64,000 bases of DNA, from the NCBI GenBank assembly GCA_037447655.1, contig JBBHKE010002338.1, positions 1-64,000 on the forward strand, given 5' to 3'. The DNA is from Zygnema cylindricum. Taxonomy: Eukaryota > Streptophyta > Zygnematophyceae > Zygnematales > Zygnemataceae. Under the pieces are notes generated by a model. The model did not search any database. It was not told the origin of the DNA and saw nothing but the letters and a program-made list of their open reading frames with translations. Below are positions 40,611-52,399 of the stretch, piece by piece; within the stretch, counting starts at the first letter, position 1; each line of letters starts with the position of its first letter. The translations under genes were made by a program, and so were the position numbers.

Positions 40611-43600
40611 TCAAGAAAATGAAAAGTAAGTGGTATATTGCTCATCACGCACCGCAGAAATAGGTGCCATTAAAAAATTATTTTTGGACCCTGGAGCTGC
40701 AAAAGAGATGTTGTTGTATGATGCCAAACCTGTTTCGAACACAAAACTATTTAAGTATACGGATCGGACCATGGAGGTCGGTTCAGCCGGTAACTCCACC
40801 AAATGCAAAGAATAATGGGGCGAAAATACAGTTTTTTTTCGCAGTGCCATGAAGTACCCAGGTTTATTGGACGCCTCAAAAGACACACTCTTACCACTGC
40901 CATCAAGACCCTTGCGGATAGTAAACCTCGCTGTAGGCAGGAGAGTTTCCTTCAATGGCAAATTAGTGACTGATTTTCTGAACCTCTCCAGAGTTGGAAA
41001 AGGAAACCAAGGCCCCAAAAATCTTTCTTTTCTTTGAGCACAAGGTGCTGTAGGAAGTATCAATTCGGCAGTTACAGTGATTGGTTGATTTACTCCATTA
41101 TGCACCAAATAATGGCCCGGTTGAGAAAAAACTTCCAATGCTATTGTCCTACCGATAAGTGTCGGCCAATCAGCAGCATCTACATCATCACTATCCAAGA
41201 ACTCGATCTTTCCACTGTGGCCAAGTCCCTCGCTGTGTCCTTCTCTCCCTACATTCTCAGAACTCGAGGCATAACATCCACTTCCTCTCCCCTTAAGGAG
41301 GCCACCAGTCGTTAGAGTTAAAAAGCTCTCTGCGGGAATTATTCGAAATGTAGCCTCCATTGCCTCTTGAGTCCCTTCCCTTGGGATCTGCGAAGCTATG
41401 ATTTCTCCATTATCAGAATGCTGTAAAACTATATTCCGGTTAGCAGTTGAAATTGAAGGATCTTGCAAAAACTCGTCAGTTTCCATAGATACTAAAGATA
41501 CTCCAAATGTGACGAGAGCCCGATTGGCCAACGGAGGGACAGGGACCAGCCACTCTTTTGGAGAGGAAGGGTCGAGTCCATTTGCAAGACTGGAGGCTGT
41601 ATTAGTGAGTCCCACCAAAACGAGAGGCCCAAAAAGAATAGCATGTAGAGAAGATAATGAAGGGCGGTCATCTGTAAACACCCACAAAGGTCATCTGTAA
41701 ACAGATGATCAGCTTGTTGCTCCTTGTTAAGAGGAGACAGACTCGTCAGTTAACTGAACGTTTCTTCAAATGCAAGCAACATAGTTAAAAGGGAAAGTAT
41801 ATGTGACAACTGACGACATTGCCAAGTGTCTGATGGTAACATGGAAACTGAGACAGATGAATGTCACTCTTCGTGATTTGCCTTTTGACCTTCAGCGCCA
41901 ACATATTTCATTATGGTAAGTTCCTTGCATGCTTTTTAATACTATGTGTGGCCATTTAGTATACATTCAAACATGTGGAAAAGTCCGGACTGTGGTTTAA
42001 CACGTGAAATTGAATCAGCTTAACTTGGGGCTTTTGCCAGCACTCTATTGTAACAGCCCCCTAATAAATCTAACACACTCTAAAAACATTAAAAATAGTT
42101 GAAGTGAAACGAGGTTTCTAAGGTGGGAAACATAACCTTGGATAGGTTCCGTGTGCAAGGTGAGGGGCAAGGTGAGTTGTAAATAATCCCCATCACTCCA
42201 ATTTCGCTGAAGCTTCAGGAAACTTCCTGCGAAACAACATCCGCACATGTCCTCCATAACTTTTCAGTTCCCATTCAGTTCCTATGCAGTCATGAGCCAA
42301 ACAAAAAACCTCCTGAATTATATTGGGATCCAGTAACACGTTCTACTGTGTACTGCTACCACGCACTTTTTGAAGTAACAATTTTGCACATGTCAAGACC
42401 AAATTAGTGCACTTCAGGGAGCCAAAAACTGGGTCATGCAGGAAATTAGGATCACGCTGAAGCCTTTGCAAAACCAAAAAAACCTAGAAAGGGATTTGAT
42501 CAACAAATTTGCTTCTCTGCTAACAAGAAACCACCACTAAATTATCGCCAGTGACCAGTTCCATTCAGTCAAGCTACTCTGTTCAGAAGTTGGTTCTCAC
42601 CTGCAGAAGAGACAGAAACTCTTTTTCCGTTTAGAGAGGCATTCGGATAAGTCGCCCATCCTGGCAGTCGAACACTGACTGTCGCTGGAGAAAGGCTCAA
42701 CCGCCTTCTCCGTTCAAAACGAGCGTTCCGTGATGTTTCGTTAACATTGACGAATGAACTTATCTGTCATCACTTTCAACTTCCCTTCAAGAGTGGAAAA
42801 GATCAAACCACTTTCAGTGGAGCAACAACCACAGCTCTGTTATCTAAAACCAGGAAAAGTATGGATCACTGTGTAAATATTCCCCTCTGTGATAGACTGC
42901 AAAAAATGAAGTATTGGTACATGAATACTCCTTGCCATCAGAAACAAAAAAAAATCAGGAAGTTGACGCAGTTTTGACAGAGTAAATCAGAGCACTACTG
43001 TTATTCACCAGCCTTGATTCTCTCGAGCAAGCACTCAACAAGGAATGATAGAGACATTTGAGAACTTACCGATGAAAGACGCGAAAACTGAATAGTCACA
43101 TTCATGCGCGTCTCTATTGCTGAAGGTTGCTCCACCATCTGCTTTACCATTAGACCAGCCGCCTCCCATCGGACAGTGCTGGAAACAAACTGAACCAAAT
43201 AGACTCCTGGAGGGTTTCCTGGTTCCTGGAAGTAAATGGAATCTCCCAGTTTTGCAAAGGATTCGATGCCTGCAGCAAGATATCTCCGAGGAATAAAAGC
43301 TCAGACGAGAAAAGCAATAATCTCGATTTACTCATATGGGTCAACAAGGAATCACGCTGTTAGGATACTGGGCTCTGAAAAGTTTGCAAAAGAAAACTGT
43401 CTGGTGAAGTACAATTTTTTTGCATCTCCCGTACTTGAACTTCTCTTTATGGACTACGAACAATAACTTTAAATAGCTGAATCCCTGATGCGAATGATGA
43501 TGTGACAGAAGAAAAAAACTGAAACTCGAGCAAGGAAAGGCCAAGTTTTCACAGCGTTAAATTTGAACTCTGTTAACTTGCTAATACATGATATTTCTAG

Positions 43601-46600
43601 TAAACAACCACATCCTAAAAAGTACACAGGAAGTGGTGGGAACTTCTTCAAAATGAGCGCAGAATCTCCACCATCTTCGCCGAGGAAGCAATCTTAATGA
43701 TCTAACAAAAGCCTCAGCCTTCTCAGCTGCAAGCATACTCCCCAACTATGAGGTCCATACATATGACTGAAAGTGTTCCGTCTCAACAGAGTTTCATCTT
43801 ATCCTATACAGTAGAAGAGGAAGAACATAAATGTTTTGACGAAACAGAAGGCTAATTCACTCTTCATCAACTACAGACTGGTGACAAGTATAAAATTTAA
43901 TAGGAGTCTTCACACAATCCGACCTAGGGCAGTATCGTTAATAATCACAGACATTGGCGCATAATGACTGCATCAGGAACGAAAATTAAGATGAACATAA
44001 TAGATAGTTTTCAATGTAATTTACTTGTCAATGCCACACTGCCCAGCTATGTTGGCGGTCATGTTACTAAAACAAATACAAATAGCATACATGTACAAAT
44101 GATCATGTTTACCACCAGTTTCCCTTGAGTATCTTCTTGAGTTTGTTTCCTTTTTTGCCATTACCTTGCAGATACCTTGTATAGATCTTGATTGCATGGT
44201 TAGACCATTCATAAAATAATTACTACGACCACAATACTCATAACTACTACAACTACAAGCCCACAACAAGCTCAACTCAAGTCTTGCAACTACGCCACTT
44301 CGCACATAAAATAGAAAACCTTTATGTTTCTTACACAGATCATACGACTTCATGCGTTCCACTAGAAAAAGATGGTGACTTCGCAGCAATAATCGCAACT
44401 CCATAGAGAATTACGAATTTATCCAAAAAAGGAAGATCTCTTTTAGGTTCTTACAAATGCATTTTGTAAACTCAAACCAGTTAGTTTTGCCAGTGACGCT
44501 AAATACAATTGTAATACAGGGCATTTGTTTTTGCGTGTCTGAGGAAAACCCAATGAGCCACAATTGTAGGGGTGGCCATAGAGACTTACCTGTTCCATAA
44601 CAGCACCAGAAGGTGTCAAAGGGGTCCCCCCATCCCTTCTTTCCCTTTGCTTTAGAGTTTCCAGCGCCCAACGGAAGCATATAAATCATAACCCCAGGCT
44701 TCGTCCCGCGTTGAACCCCAAGAATTCCATTCAATACAAGCCTCTCAAAGTAGTCCATATGTGACACGGAGCGTCCCCAACGAAAAAGATTTCGTGACAC
44801 CTGGCATTGTTAAAAAAAGCATAAGAAGAGGGACAGTCCGACAGAAAGTAAGACGGATCGAATTGATGTGGACAGAGCGACAAGATGAAAGAAAATTGCA
44901 AGCCCCGAATTCTTTGCTTAAACATGGAGTCTGTTAAATGAACACATATGCTTCAGGCAAATGAAGTCAAAATTGATATCCTGGAAAGTAAACCGTCCAA
45001 TAGGATGCATTGACATAACTGAAGCTTCGGCCAAATGACATAAAAAGTTGATTTCCTGAAAAGAAAATCATCAACTAGCATGTGTTGCATAACTACTACT
45101 GGAGCTTGCAAGACGGGTAGTTGAAAATGTATGCATCAAGTTTTACCATAGTCACAACTTTAAATCAACAAAACCGTTCAAAACAACTTACATAACCTTC
45201 TCAAATATCTGCCTGTTATGAACCAGAAAGTGAAATATATACACCTTAAGCATATTGTAGGAGGTGCAAGTCTCCTGATCCTCTTGTCCCAATTCAGTTC
45301 CCTGGCGGTGTGGATCATGCCTGCTTATGGGAAAACTCAACAATGGGACAGATTCTAAGAACCAGGACAAATAGACTTCAAACACAACCAAAAGTTTAGA
45401 TAGTTTCAAAACTTTAGATTAATCTGACACCAAAAGTGCAGTACATAAGTTTCAGCCAACACCAAATATATTTTGCAGGTTGAAAAAAACCACTGATTTA
45501 CAATTCAAAAAAAACAAAAGAGTAGGCATATGTAATCTGTTGTGACAAACCTCTTTGAAAGGGACACAAGTAGAACTACATATGACTCCAGAAGTGTGAT
45601 CGAATAATTTGACTGTTGAGCAATATGTACCATTAACAACATACAGTATTATTCAGCGGCAATATCGTTAAAAATCAGAAGCAAGTGCTCAATTCATTCC
45701 GAAAAAACCGACTTAAACTGGAATTTCTGTTTCAAAAACCGGATTTTAGGTGCACGCGATTTACAGACAATAACCAAAAGCAGCTCAATGCAGGACCATG
45801 GCAGGATGCTCTCGCAGGCAAGACAAAAACGGAACTGAAAACAAAAAAAAGGTGATAAAATTTGCCCACCAGAATTCGGTTGATGAAGTGCCTCCAGTCG
45901 CAAAGCCATGTGTTGTGTTGACGAGTACCATGAAATATTCTGCTATTTCCTGTAAGAAGCCAACTTCTAATATTATTAAAGTACATCCTACAATCAAGGA
46001 AAACATATTACGAGAACTTTTCAACCAAAGAATCTACGTGAGAGTCAATAGACAAAGGTGGAACCAGTAGCGAACATAAGACACCAACACTACACCTATA
46101 CGGCCTATGAAATTGTGCTTACACAACCCTATCATGTGCTTCAGATTCTATCATTGTGCTTTTAATTCTACCATTGAGATTTTCATTCTTAGAGTGCTTT
46201 CTGTCTTTTTAAATGCACTTAATAAAGCCGTCGCCACGTTTTTGTCAACTAGACAAGCAGCATATATAGAACTGATACAAACAAATCGCAAATTTAGAGT
46301 GAGCTCTGCTTACGATGATAATCATAACAGCAACTATATCTTCTTTTAAAACTTACAAGCTCACACCATGAAGGCTGACCTTATAGATATTTTCTCCTAA
46401 AATTTCATATCGCATCTGTGCACCGACAACCAGGGGAATGTGTGTGTTGGAATGCAACCCTGCGAGGTCGTCCGTCTTTGGAAAAAAAACCCCAAAAAAA
46501 CAGAAATGAGGATGGAAAAAAGATGGCCAAGAATGTAACAGCCATTCAACAAAAAAAATATAACATGCATATATATATAGCTGCAACGAGTAGGTGAGGA

Positions 46601-48544
46601 CAGGACTCATAAGTGTATGGTTAGATGCAAAAAAATACATGCCATTCGCAATTATTATTATTTGAAAACAAGACAGCGTCAAAGCAGCTTTGCATGGATA
46701 TTGATATCAGTTTCACGGACTCCTTCGGACGATATCAATGCAACTTTCCTTTTTCCCCAACCAATAGCCATACTTGCAGTGCTAGGGGTCCCAAAAAGCA
46801 AGGCTTGTCGAACAGATGGGCCAAACGAAGATGATCGTCATCTCCCTGCAAAAGGACATGGAATTTCCTAAAACTCATTAGAGAAAACATCATCCATGTT
46901 CTTGCCAGTTAAGTAACCTGTGAAGTGCATTTACTACGTGACAACATCGTGATCAGTGATGCACATCAGGTGAAACTAGAGAGTCTTGATTCTCAAGCCC
47001 AATGTATCTCACTCTTCCAAAGGCGAAAATGGACGTTCGCAGTGAATGCAAGTTCTTAAAATCACTCGAATTGATAAGCAAGTCGTGAACTCATCTTTCA
47101 CTGTTACTTCAGCCTGGCTCCCTTTGTCTCTACCTACATTGCATACATATTACAGTATGTGTAGTAAAGCTCACATGGTGTAAGTACTAAAATATAGCTG
47201 CTCTGGTCTTATAACGAAATGGACAGATTACAGCTCTTGAACAGTAACCAATAATATCAAAAATCATGCAGGTCATGCGTGAAAAATTCTAACCATCGAT
47301 CAGTACTGTTATAAAATGTAGAGGATGTCTCATACTCTCTGATTTTGTCTTTAGAGTGTATGCAGCAGGAAGAAGACAACAATTTCTGTACATCCCAGTT
47401 ATCCCCTCCTTCATGTTGTACAGAGTCAACTGGATATGATCCATCTAAAAAAGCTATATGTGGTGGTCGTCATGAACTCAACCACACTGGCATTACTTTT
47501 AAGTAACAACAACCTAAGCTGACTGAATTGTGGATACAATGTGCATGCAACTGAAATGGTGACGGCCTTTGTTTTGCAAAGTAATATCCCAAAAATTCTC
47601 AGCAAATTCATACTCTTCCTACATCCAAGCTACCTAGGTTAATAAACTGGATACCCTGTGTTTTGCCACACGCACCGTTATTGCATAGAGACGGTACAGC
47701 AGGTCATTCATTCCCCCAAACTCTTCGTTAAGTGCCTTCCACCATCGGTCAACGGTGTAGTCAGCAATCATTTTGTCAACTCGGTACATGAAGTAATTGG
47801 TCATTTTTAATAACATTTTAAACGCCTCTTCGTTGCCTGCAATGACATATTGGTCCAGCAGGCCAGCCATTATCTGCACCACAAAAAAAGAAAACAATCA
47901 GAAGCAAAATTTGAAAGGTAATCCTGACGGTCTGATCAGATTGTAAAGTTAGAAAAGTTTGGGCTAAGGCAAAGGGCAACCACAAGACAAGGAAATGGTT
48001 AAAGCAAGGTCAGTTTTACACAACAGGATAGACTGCACTAATTTGAGCATTGGTACTTCAAGGAATTATAATTGGTTAAATGGTGAAAAAGGAGGCCAGC
48101 ATAGTCAATGAAACAAAGCAGTGAATCTCTGAATCTTGTGCTCAACCTTTTTCCTTTGCATTATCCTCAACCGTAACGTGGTACAAATCACACATATGCA
48201 CTATGTTTGCTTTTAAAGAGTTCTTGCAATGGAAAATGACACAAAAAACCACAGACCTTATGTCATTGCCAAACATTACAAATACAGCAAGTAAACAGAG
48301 AACGTGTATTGCAATCAGGCTAGGGAATTCATATATCTCACTTTGTGAATTGTGTAGTACGGTGCCCAAACTGGGAGAACCGCCTCAAACCGGTCAATAA
48401 ACTCCGTTGGAAATGCTGACAGGTACCCTGAACCCATACTTTCCTGACACTTGGCGAGCTCCTGTACCACAGTGCGCATTTGTTTTTCCAGAGTCCTGTT
48501 GCCAGTACTGGCCCAGGCGAATGCTGCAGCACTCAGATAGTGTC
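40611..48544 (-). CDS. GH127 (DUF1680) beta-L-arabinofuranosidase-like enzyme, 5' end not found
   Basis: Exons from the right: 48342-48544, 47676-47873, 46774-46845, 46380-46475, 45870-45949, 45245-45320, 44590-44800, 43070-43269, 42601-42763, 42137-42226, 40611-41671; phases agree and give about 816 codons. Motifs in order: GHYLSAAAFAWAST, GYLSAFPTEFIDRFE, VWAPYYTIHK, LNEEFGGMNDLLYRLYAIT, LAHLFDKPCFLG, HSNTHIPLVVGAQMRYE, FATGGTSSTEFW, QETCTSYNMLKVSRNLFRW, GVMIYMLPLG, DTFWCCYGTGIESFAKLGDS and DDRP..SLHAILFGP. The C-terminus ends with an AbfB-like trefoil part. The Glu-x-Cys and Cys-Cys residues that bind zinc and act as nucleophile are retained. These enzymes remove L-arabinofuranose from hydroxyproline-rich wall glycoproteins. 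The first coding exon(s), with the usual YGGWE and ELRGHFVG motifs, were not found between 48545 and 52399, so the gene may be 5'-truncated. Confidence 0.9.
41660..41700 (-). other. Duplicated 3' splice site in the last GH127 exon
   Basis: TGTTTACAGATGACC occurs twice, 23 bp apart, at the acceptor of the terminal exon. Only the inner copy (exon start 41671) keeps the frame with the previous exon (Q then DDRPSLSSL). Using the outer one adds 23 nt and shifts the frame. Confidence 0.75.
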
Positions 48545-50249
48545 CTGCCGAAGAAAAAAGAAAAAAAAATTGCAGAGATATTTCTGAATTAGTTCTCTGC
48601 TTAAAAAGAAAACAATGGTTGAAAAGCAAACCATGGACAGAAGAAGGACGCAAGAATATGACCATGAAATGTTATAGACATGTAGCCTGGTAGGTTGTAG
48701 TGCTATGAATCCTTGTGGGAGGTAACAAGCTTGCTAAAAGAAGGAAGAGTGACCACTGCTTGTAGGTGATCAACTTAAGAGGATTGATGTCTGAAGCTCG
48801 AAAGACACATACTTAAAAGTAGGCAACCAGTGGTACTCTTGGATGATAGCGTCACCAAACAACCACAATTAATAAATTAAAGACCCTAGCTTCTATGCCA
48901 GCTCCGAATTGATTCCATCTAGACATACAGAGGATGACTATTAAAAGGTGGGTATTGATCAGGTATATTCATGTATTCATGCTGGCTGCGATTTCTGCCG
49001 CATGCAGGAACAGTACAAAGTGCCACACGCAATGACGTAAAGCAAAGAATTGAAACACATGATGGAACCAATCTGTCCAGCTGAAAAATGATAGAATTCG
49101 CATTTCACGGCATTATGTGCAAATTGTCACCCGGTGCTTCATAAACTCAACAAACAAACGGATGTAAACTCTAGTTCCACCATGGAATGATTCAATAAGA
49201 AGTAATGAAACTATGACGGTAAGAAAGTGAAATTTCACGTACGACAATTCTACAAAAAAAATGCAAAAACCGAAAGCACAAAGCAAGCACCAATGGAATT
49301 CCCGTACTCTTAAAATTGTGAATACATAATTTCACGAAAAATACTTAAATACCTACGTCTCTATTAGGTTAAAACGAACCAATAGGCGCTAGAAGTTCTA
49401 TGTTAAAACTACGCCTCTTGGCTAATAAGCGGTCGAGGTCAGCCTTACCCAAGTGACTCAACTGACTCACCTTTTGACCTTTCCGCCATACTTTTTGTTA
49501 CATTTAGTTATTTTTGTCTCTCTTTCTCATTCTATTGTCGTTTTTCTACCACATTGTTGTTTTTTTCGATTCACAGCTGATGATATTGCATCCTCATATC
49601 ATTTGACACATGCACGACAACATTCCCTTGAGGATCTCGATTGGAGTTGATCTTGATCAAAAAGGCCATCGCCTTCTCATGAATAGAAACTTGGTTTGAA
49701 CAGGAGCATTAAGTGGCTAAATGGCTATTAGTTGGATATTCTCTCTGGTCGATATAACACCAAATCCAAAGTTCGATAAATAAGGCTCTTGAAGACCACA
49801 TTTCTTGATTCGTGGAAAATCGTCCCGCAAAGATCCTAGACGACCCTCCGAGTCGAAGGAAAGATTAGAAAGATGGAGTTGAAGGAAAAAAAAATTTTTT
49901 GGTAGAAAGTTGAAGGAATGAAATAAGATAGAAAGGATATAAACGCCTTTTGCTTTTGTTTCCACGTTATGGGATGGTGTACCATTTCAACTTTCATAAT
50001 TACTTTTCTCATGTTATAGTTTTAATGTGACGCAGGATAAATTAAAAAGCACGATGGTAAACCATCTGAGTCCGGGGGTACAAAAGGGGTGGCATGGCCG
50101 AAACTGAAAAACCACCAACAGGAGAATAAAATAACAGCACAACAAAAACAAAAAGAAAACAACAACAAGGAAAATAAAAGCACCCAAATTCAAAATGAAA
50201 AGCACGACAATTGACAAAGCCAGAACTACAGCCCCAACCCCAACCCAAT
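48545..50249. other. Sequence 5' of the recognised GH127 exons
   Basis: I looked on the minus strand for the missing GH127 exon (the family motifs GGWE, AQQTNLEYLL and HFVG) and saw none. No other gene, RNA or clear repeat is visible. The short open frames have no domain content. Confidence 0.5.
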
Positions 50250-50259
50250 TAAATAACTA

Positions 50260-50765
50260 CGAAAAGCAACCCCGTAAGTTCCCCCATTCCGGGGGAGCAC
50301 GTTGAGGGAGTTCCGCAACCCGGCGACGATCCATAGCTACAACAGCCGATCGGAGGAGAATAGAAGCTTGCACTCGTTGTAAAGCCACAGATAAGCATTG
50401 ACGATAAAAGAAGTAAGGACCGAAGGAGGAGGGCTCCCTTGTCCTCGGCGCTCGAAAGCACGTCGAGCGCAAGTACAGAGAAACTTGTCCATTGCAACAC
50501 CCAGACAACCAAAGATCTCGACCGCCATCGGAATAAAGTCATCCATAGGGTCCCGGTGGGCATAATCACGCTCCTTCGCCTTAGCGGCATCACGAGCCGC
50601 CACCCCAACATGTCGAGCCGCCTGACCAACAAATGTAGCTGAAGTAGGGTTCGCCAAAACAATATCACCGAAGATGCGACGGGCACCATCAAGCAGAACA
50701 ACATCGATCCGACGCTTGGGAATATCCGGTATGTGGCTAAGGATCCGGATATATCTAAACCGTTG
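50260..50765 (-). pseudogene. C-terminal remnant of a LINE-type reverse transcriptase ORF
   Basis: Reading leftwards from about 50765 the frame gives IPDIPKRRIDVVLLDGARR, then IVLANPTSATFVGQAARH, AKAKERDYAHRDPMDDFIPM and AVEIFGCLGVAMDKFL. The order (DV..NPT, then an Ala-rich helix, KE..Y, F.P.A.E.FG.....) resembles the tail of some non-LTR RT proteins of algae and plants. The frame stays open to 50337. The RT domain itself is absent, so this looks like a 5'-truncated insertion. The element family is inferred from pattern only. Confidence 0.55.
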
Positions 50766-50799
50766 ATGGGGAACGCTTTCGGCCGTCGATGAAAAAACA

Positions 50800-52399
50800 T
50801 TGGTTCACGAATGCTTGCAAACTTGCAGGAAGTATTTACTAGTTAGTGTGAACACAGCGGCCTTCGTGCGCTGTTCCCGTTAACAGAGTGGTGCTCGCGT
50901 GTTTTTTGGGCAAATCGTTACACTCACACGGGATGCCTTTTTTTGCATAGAATGCTGGACACCGATGCATCACACAAAATTCGCAAATTTCATGGTGGTG
51001 GTGGTGGTGGCGGGGCGTACCGCCCACCAATACTTGTAAATGTGTGAGTGTTGTCAACAACCGGTTAAATTAAATAAACATCCATTCAAACGGCTAATGG
51101 TGTATAAACGGTCGTCTGAACGTTCAAGTTCTTCAAGAACTTAAGATATAATTCAAGCAGTAGCCCAAAAGTACGGGCACGTAGATTTACAATATTTTAG
51201 AATGCTGCGATAAAACGTTAAATTTCTATGCTATACGAAGTTAGATTCCATTGTATTAACGTGTCCAACCCTGAAAAACCCTGAAAGCAAAAATAGTATC
51301 AATACTGATTTAACATATATGTGACAACGTTAACTGTAGCCCGCTGCCTCAAATATATTATTAAGCATTTTTCATTACACTATCCGGCCAGAAAATCTAC
51401 CGCAACTGAAACGATCCTTGTAACTTCTGGCTCACTAATAGCATCGGGCAGTGCACTGCCTGGTGGGAATAATTTTCTCGACAAGGGCTTGCATTGTGCC
51501 TAATGGTGGCTGGTTCCCTGGTGCAGGCCCAGTGGCAGCCTCCGAAGTTTTTAGTTCATGGCAGATGAGCTGGAGAGTTCAGAAGTAATCATGGATAATG
51601 TATGCAAGAACATATCAATTTCGTGCTGTACTGTGTCCATACATAACAACCAAAAGCTTTAGTGACTAATCCATGCCCATAATATTCCTGTTGAACAGTA
51701 ACGCGTACGTAGGAGAGTTTACTTCGAATATAGGCAGAGAAGATGAGTGAGTTAATGCAAACCAGTTATGAACAAATTGCTTAATTGCGAGAGAATATTC
51801 TTTGCAGATCTTTTCTATTTCACACAGCACTTCAAATAGAAGAAAATCATCCAAGTTAATTAGTATCATCCAGTCATTTGTACAGTTTTGAGTCGATAAA
51901 AAGAGTAACCCACAATCAAGCTGACCGTAGCAAGGTCCAGAATGCACTGAATACAGGAGGACACCACTTTTTGCGCAAGAAGTGTCCCAGAATGCCCTTC
52001 TGATACTGTCTACACTGCAGCTACCGGTCTCTTTTTCTTACAGAATTTATGTGGTGTGCACACATGCTCACCAATCTCTATATGGCCATCTACAACCTTC
52101 AAGTATTGCGAACTGTTTTCCTACAGTTGTCATACTCGACCTGATCTCTACCATCACAGTGAAACCTACTTAACAGCTTCCATACAAGCATTTCGGAGAT
52201 GCGGTCATAAGCGGCACAAGAAGCAATAAAACAGCAAGTACGGAAGGCAAAATTATTACAGCCTGAGAGAGCCCATCTACGCTACTACAATGATTGCCTC
52301 GACAAACAAACTCTAAATGATCTTGCAGGCATGAGACTGCATTCTGTACTCGGGCTCCTTTTTCCGACCCCTTTTTTTGCTGTTACCATTGTATCTTTA
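50800..52399. other. Gene-free sequence between GH127/LINE and EML
   Basis: A CACCACCACCAC-like run (about 50994-51012) is the only simple repeat. The frame at 51666-51947 (minus, 93 codons) has no recognised domain. The right part should hold the 3' UTR of EML. Confidence 0.5.

Noticed and set aside
50249-50800. 183-codon minus-strand frame overlapping the LINE remnant
   Set aside because: The frame with the recognisable VVLLDGARR and AVEIFG motifs is a different one; this one is its shadow.
51666-51947. 93-codon minus-strand frame as a possible GH127 5' exon
   Set aside because: It has no GH127 motif (YGGWE, NLEYLL, HFVG) and no splice site in phase with 48544 that I could find.
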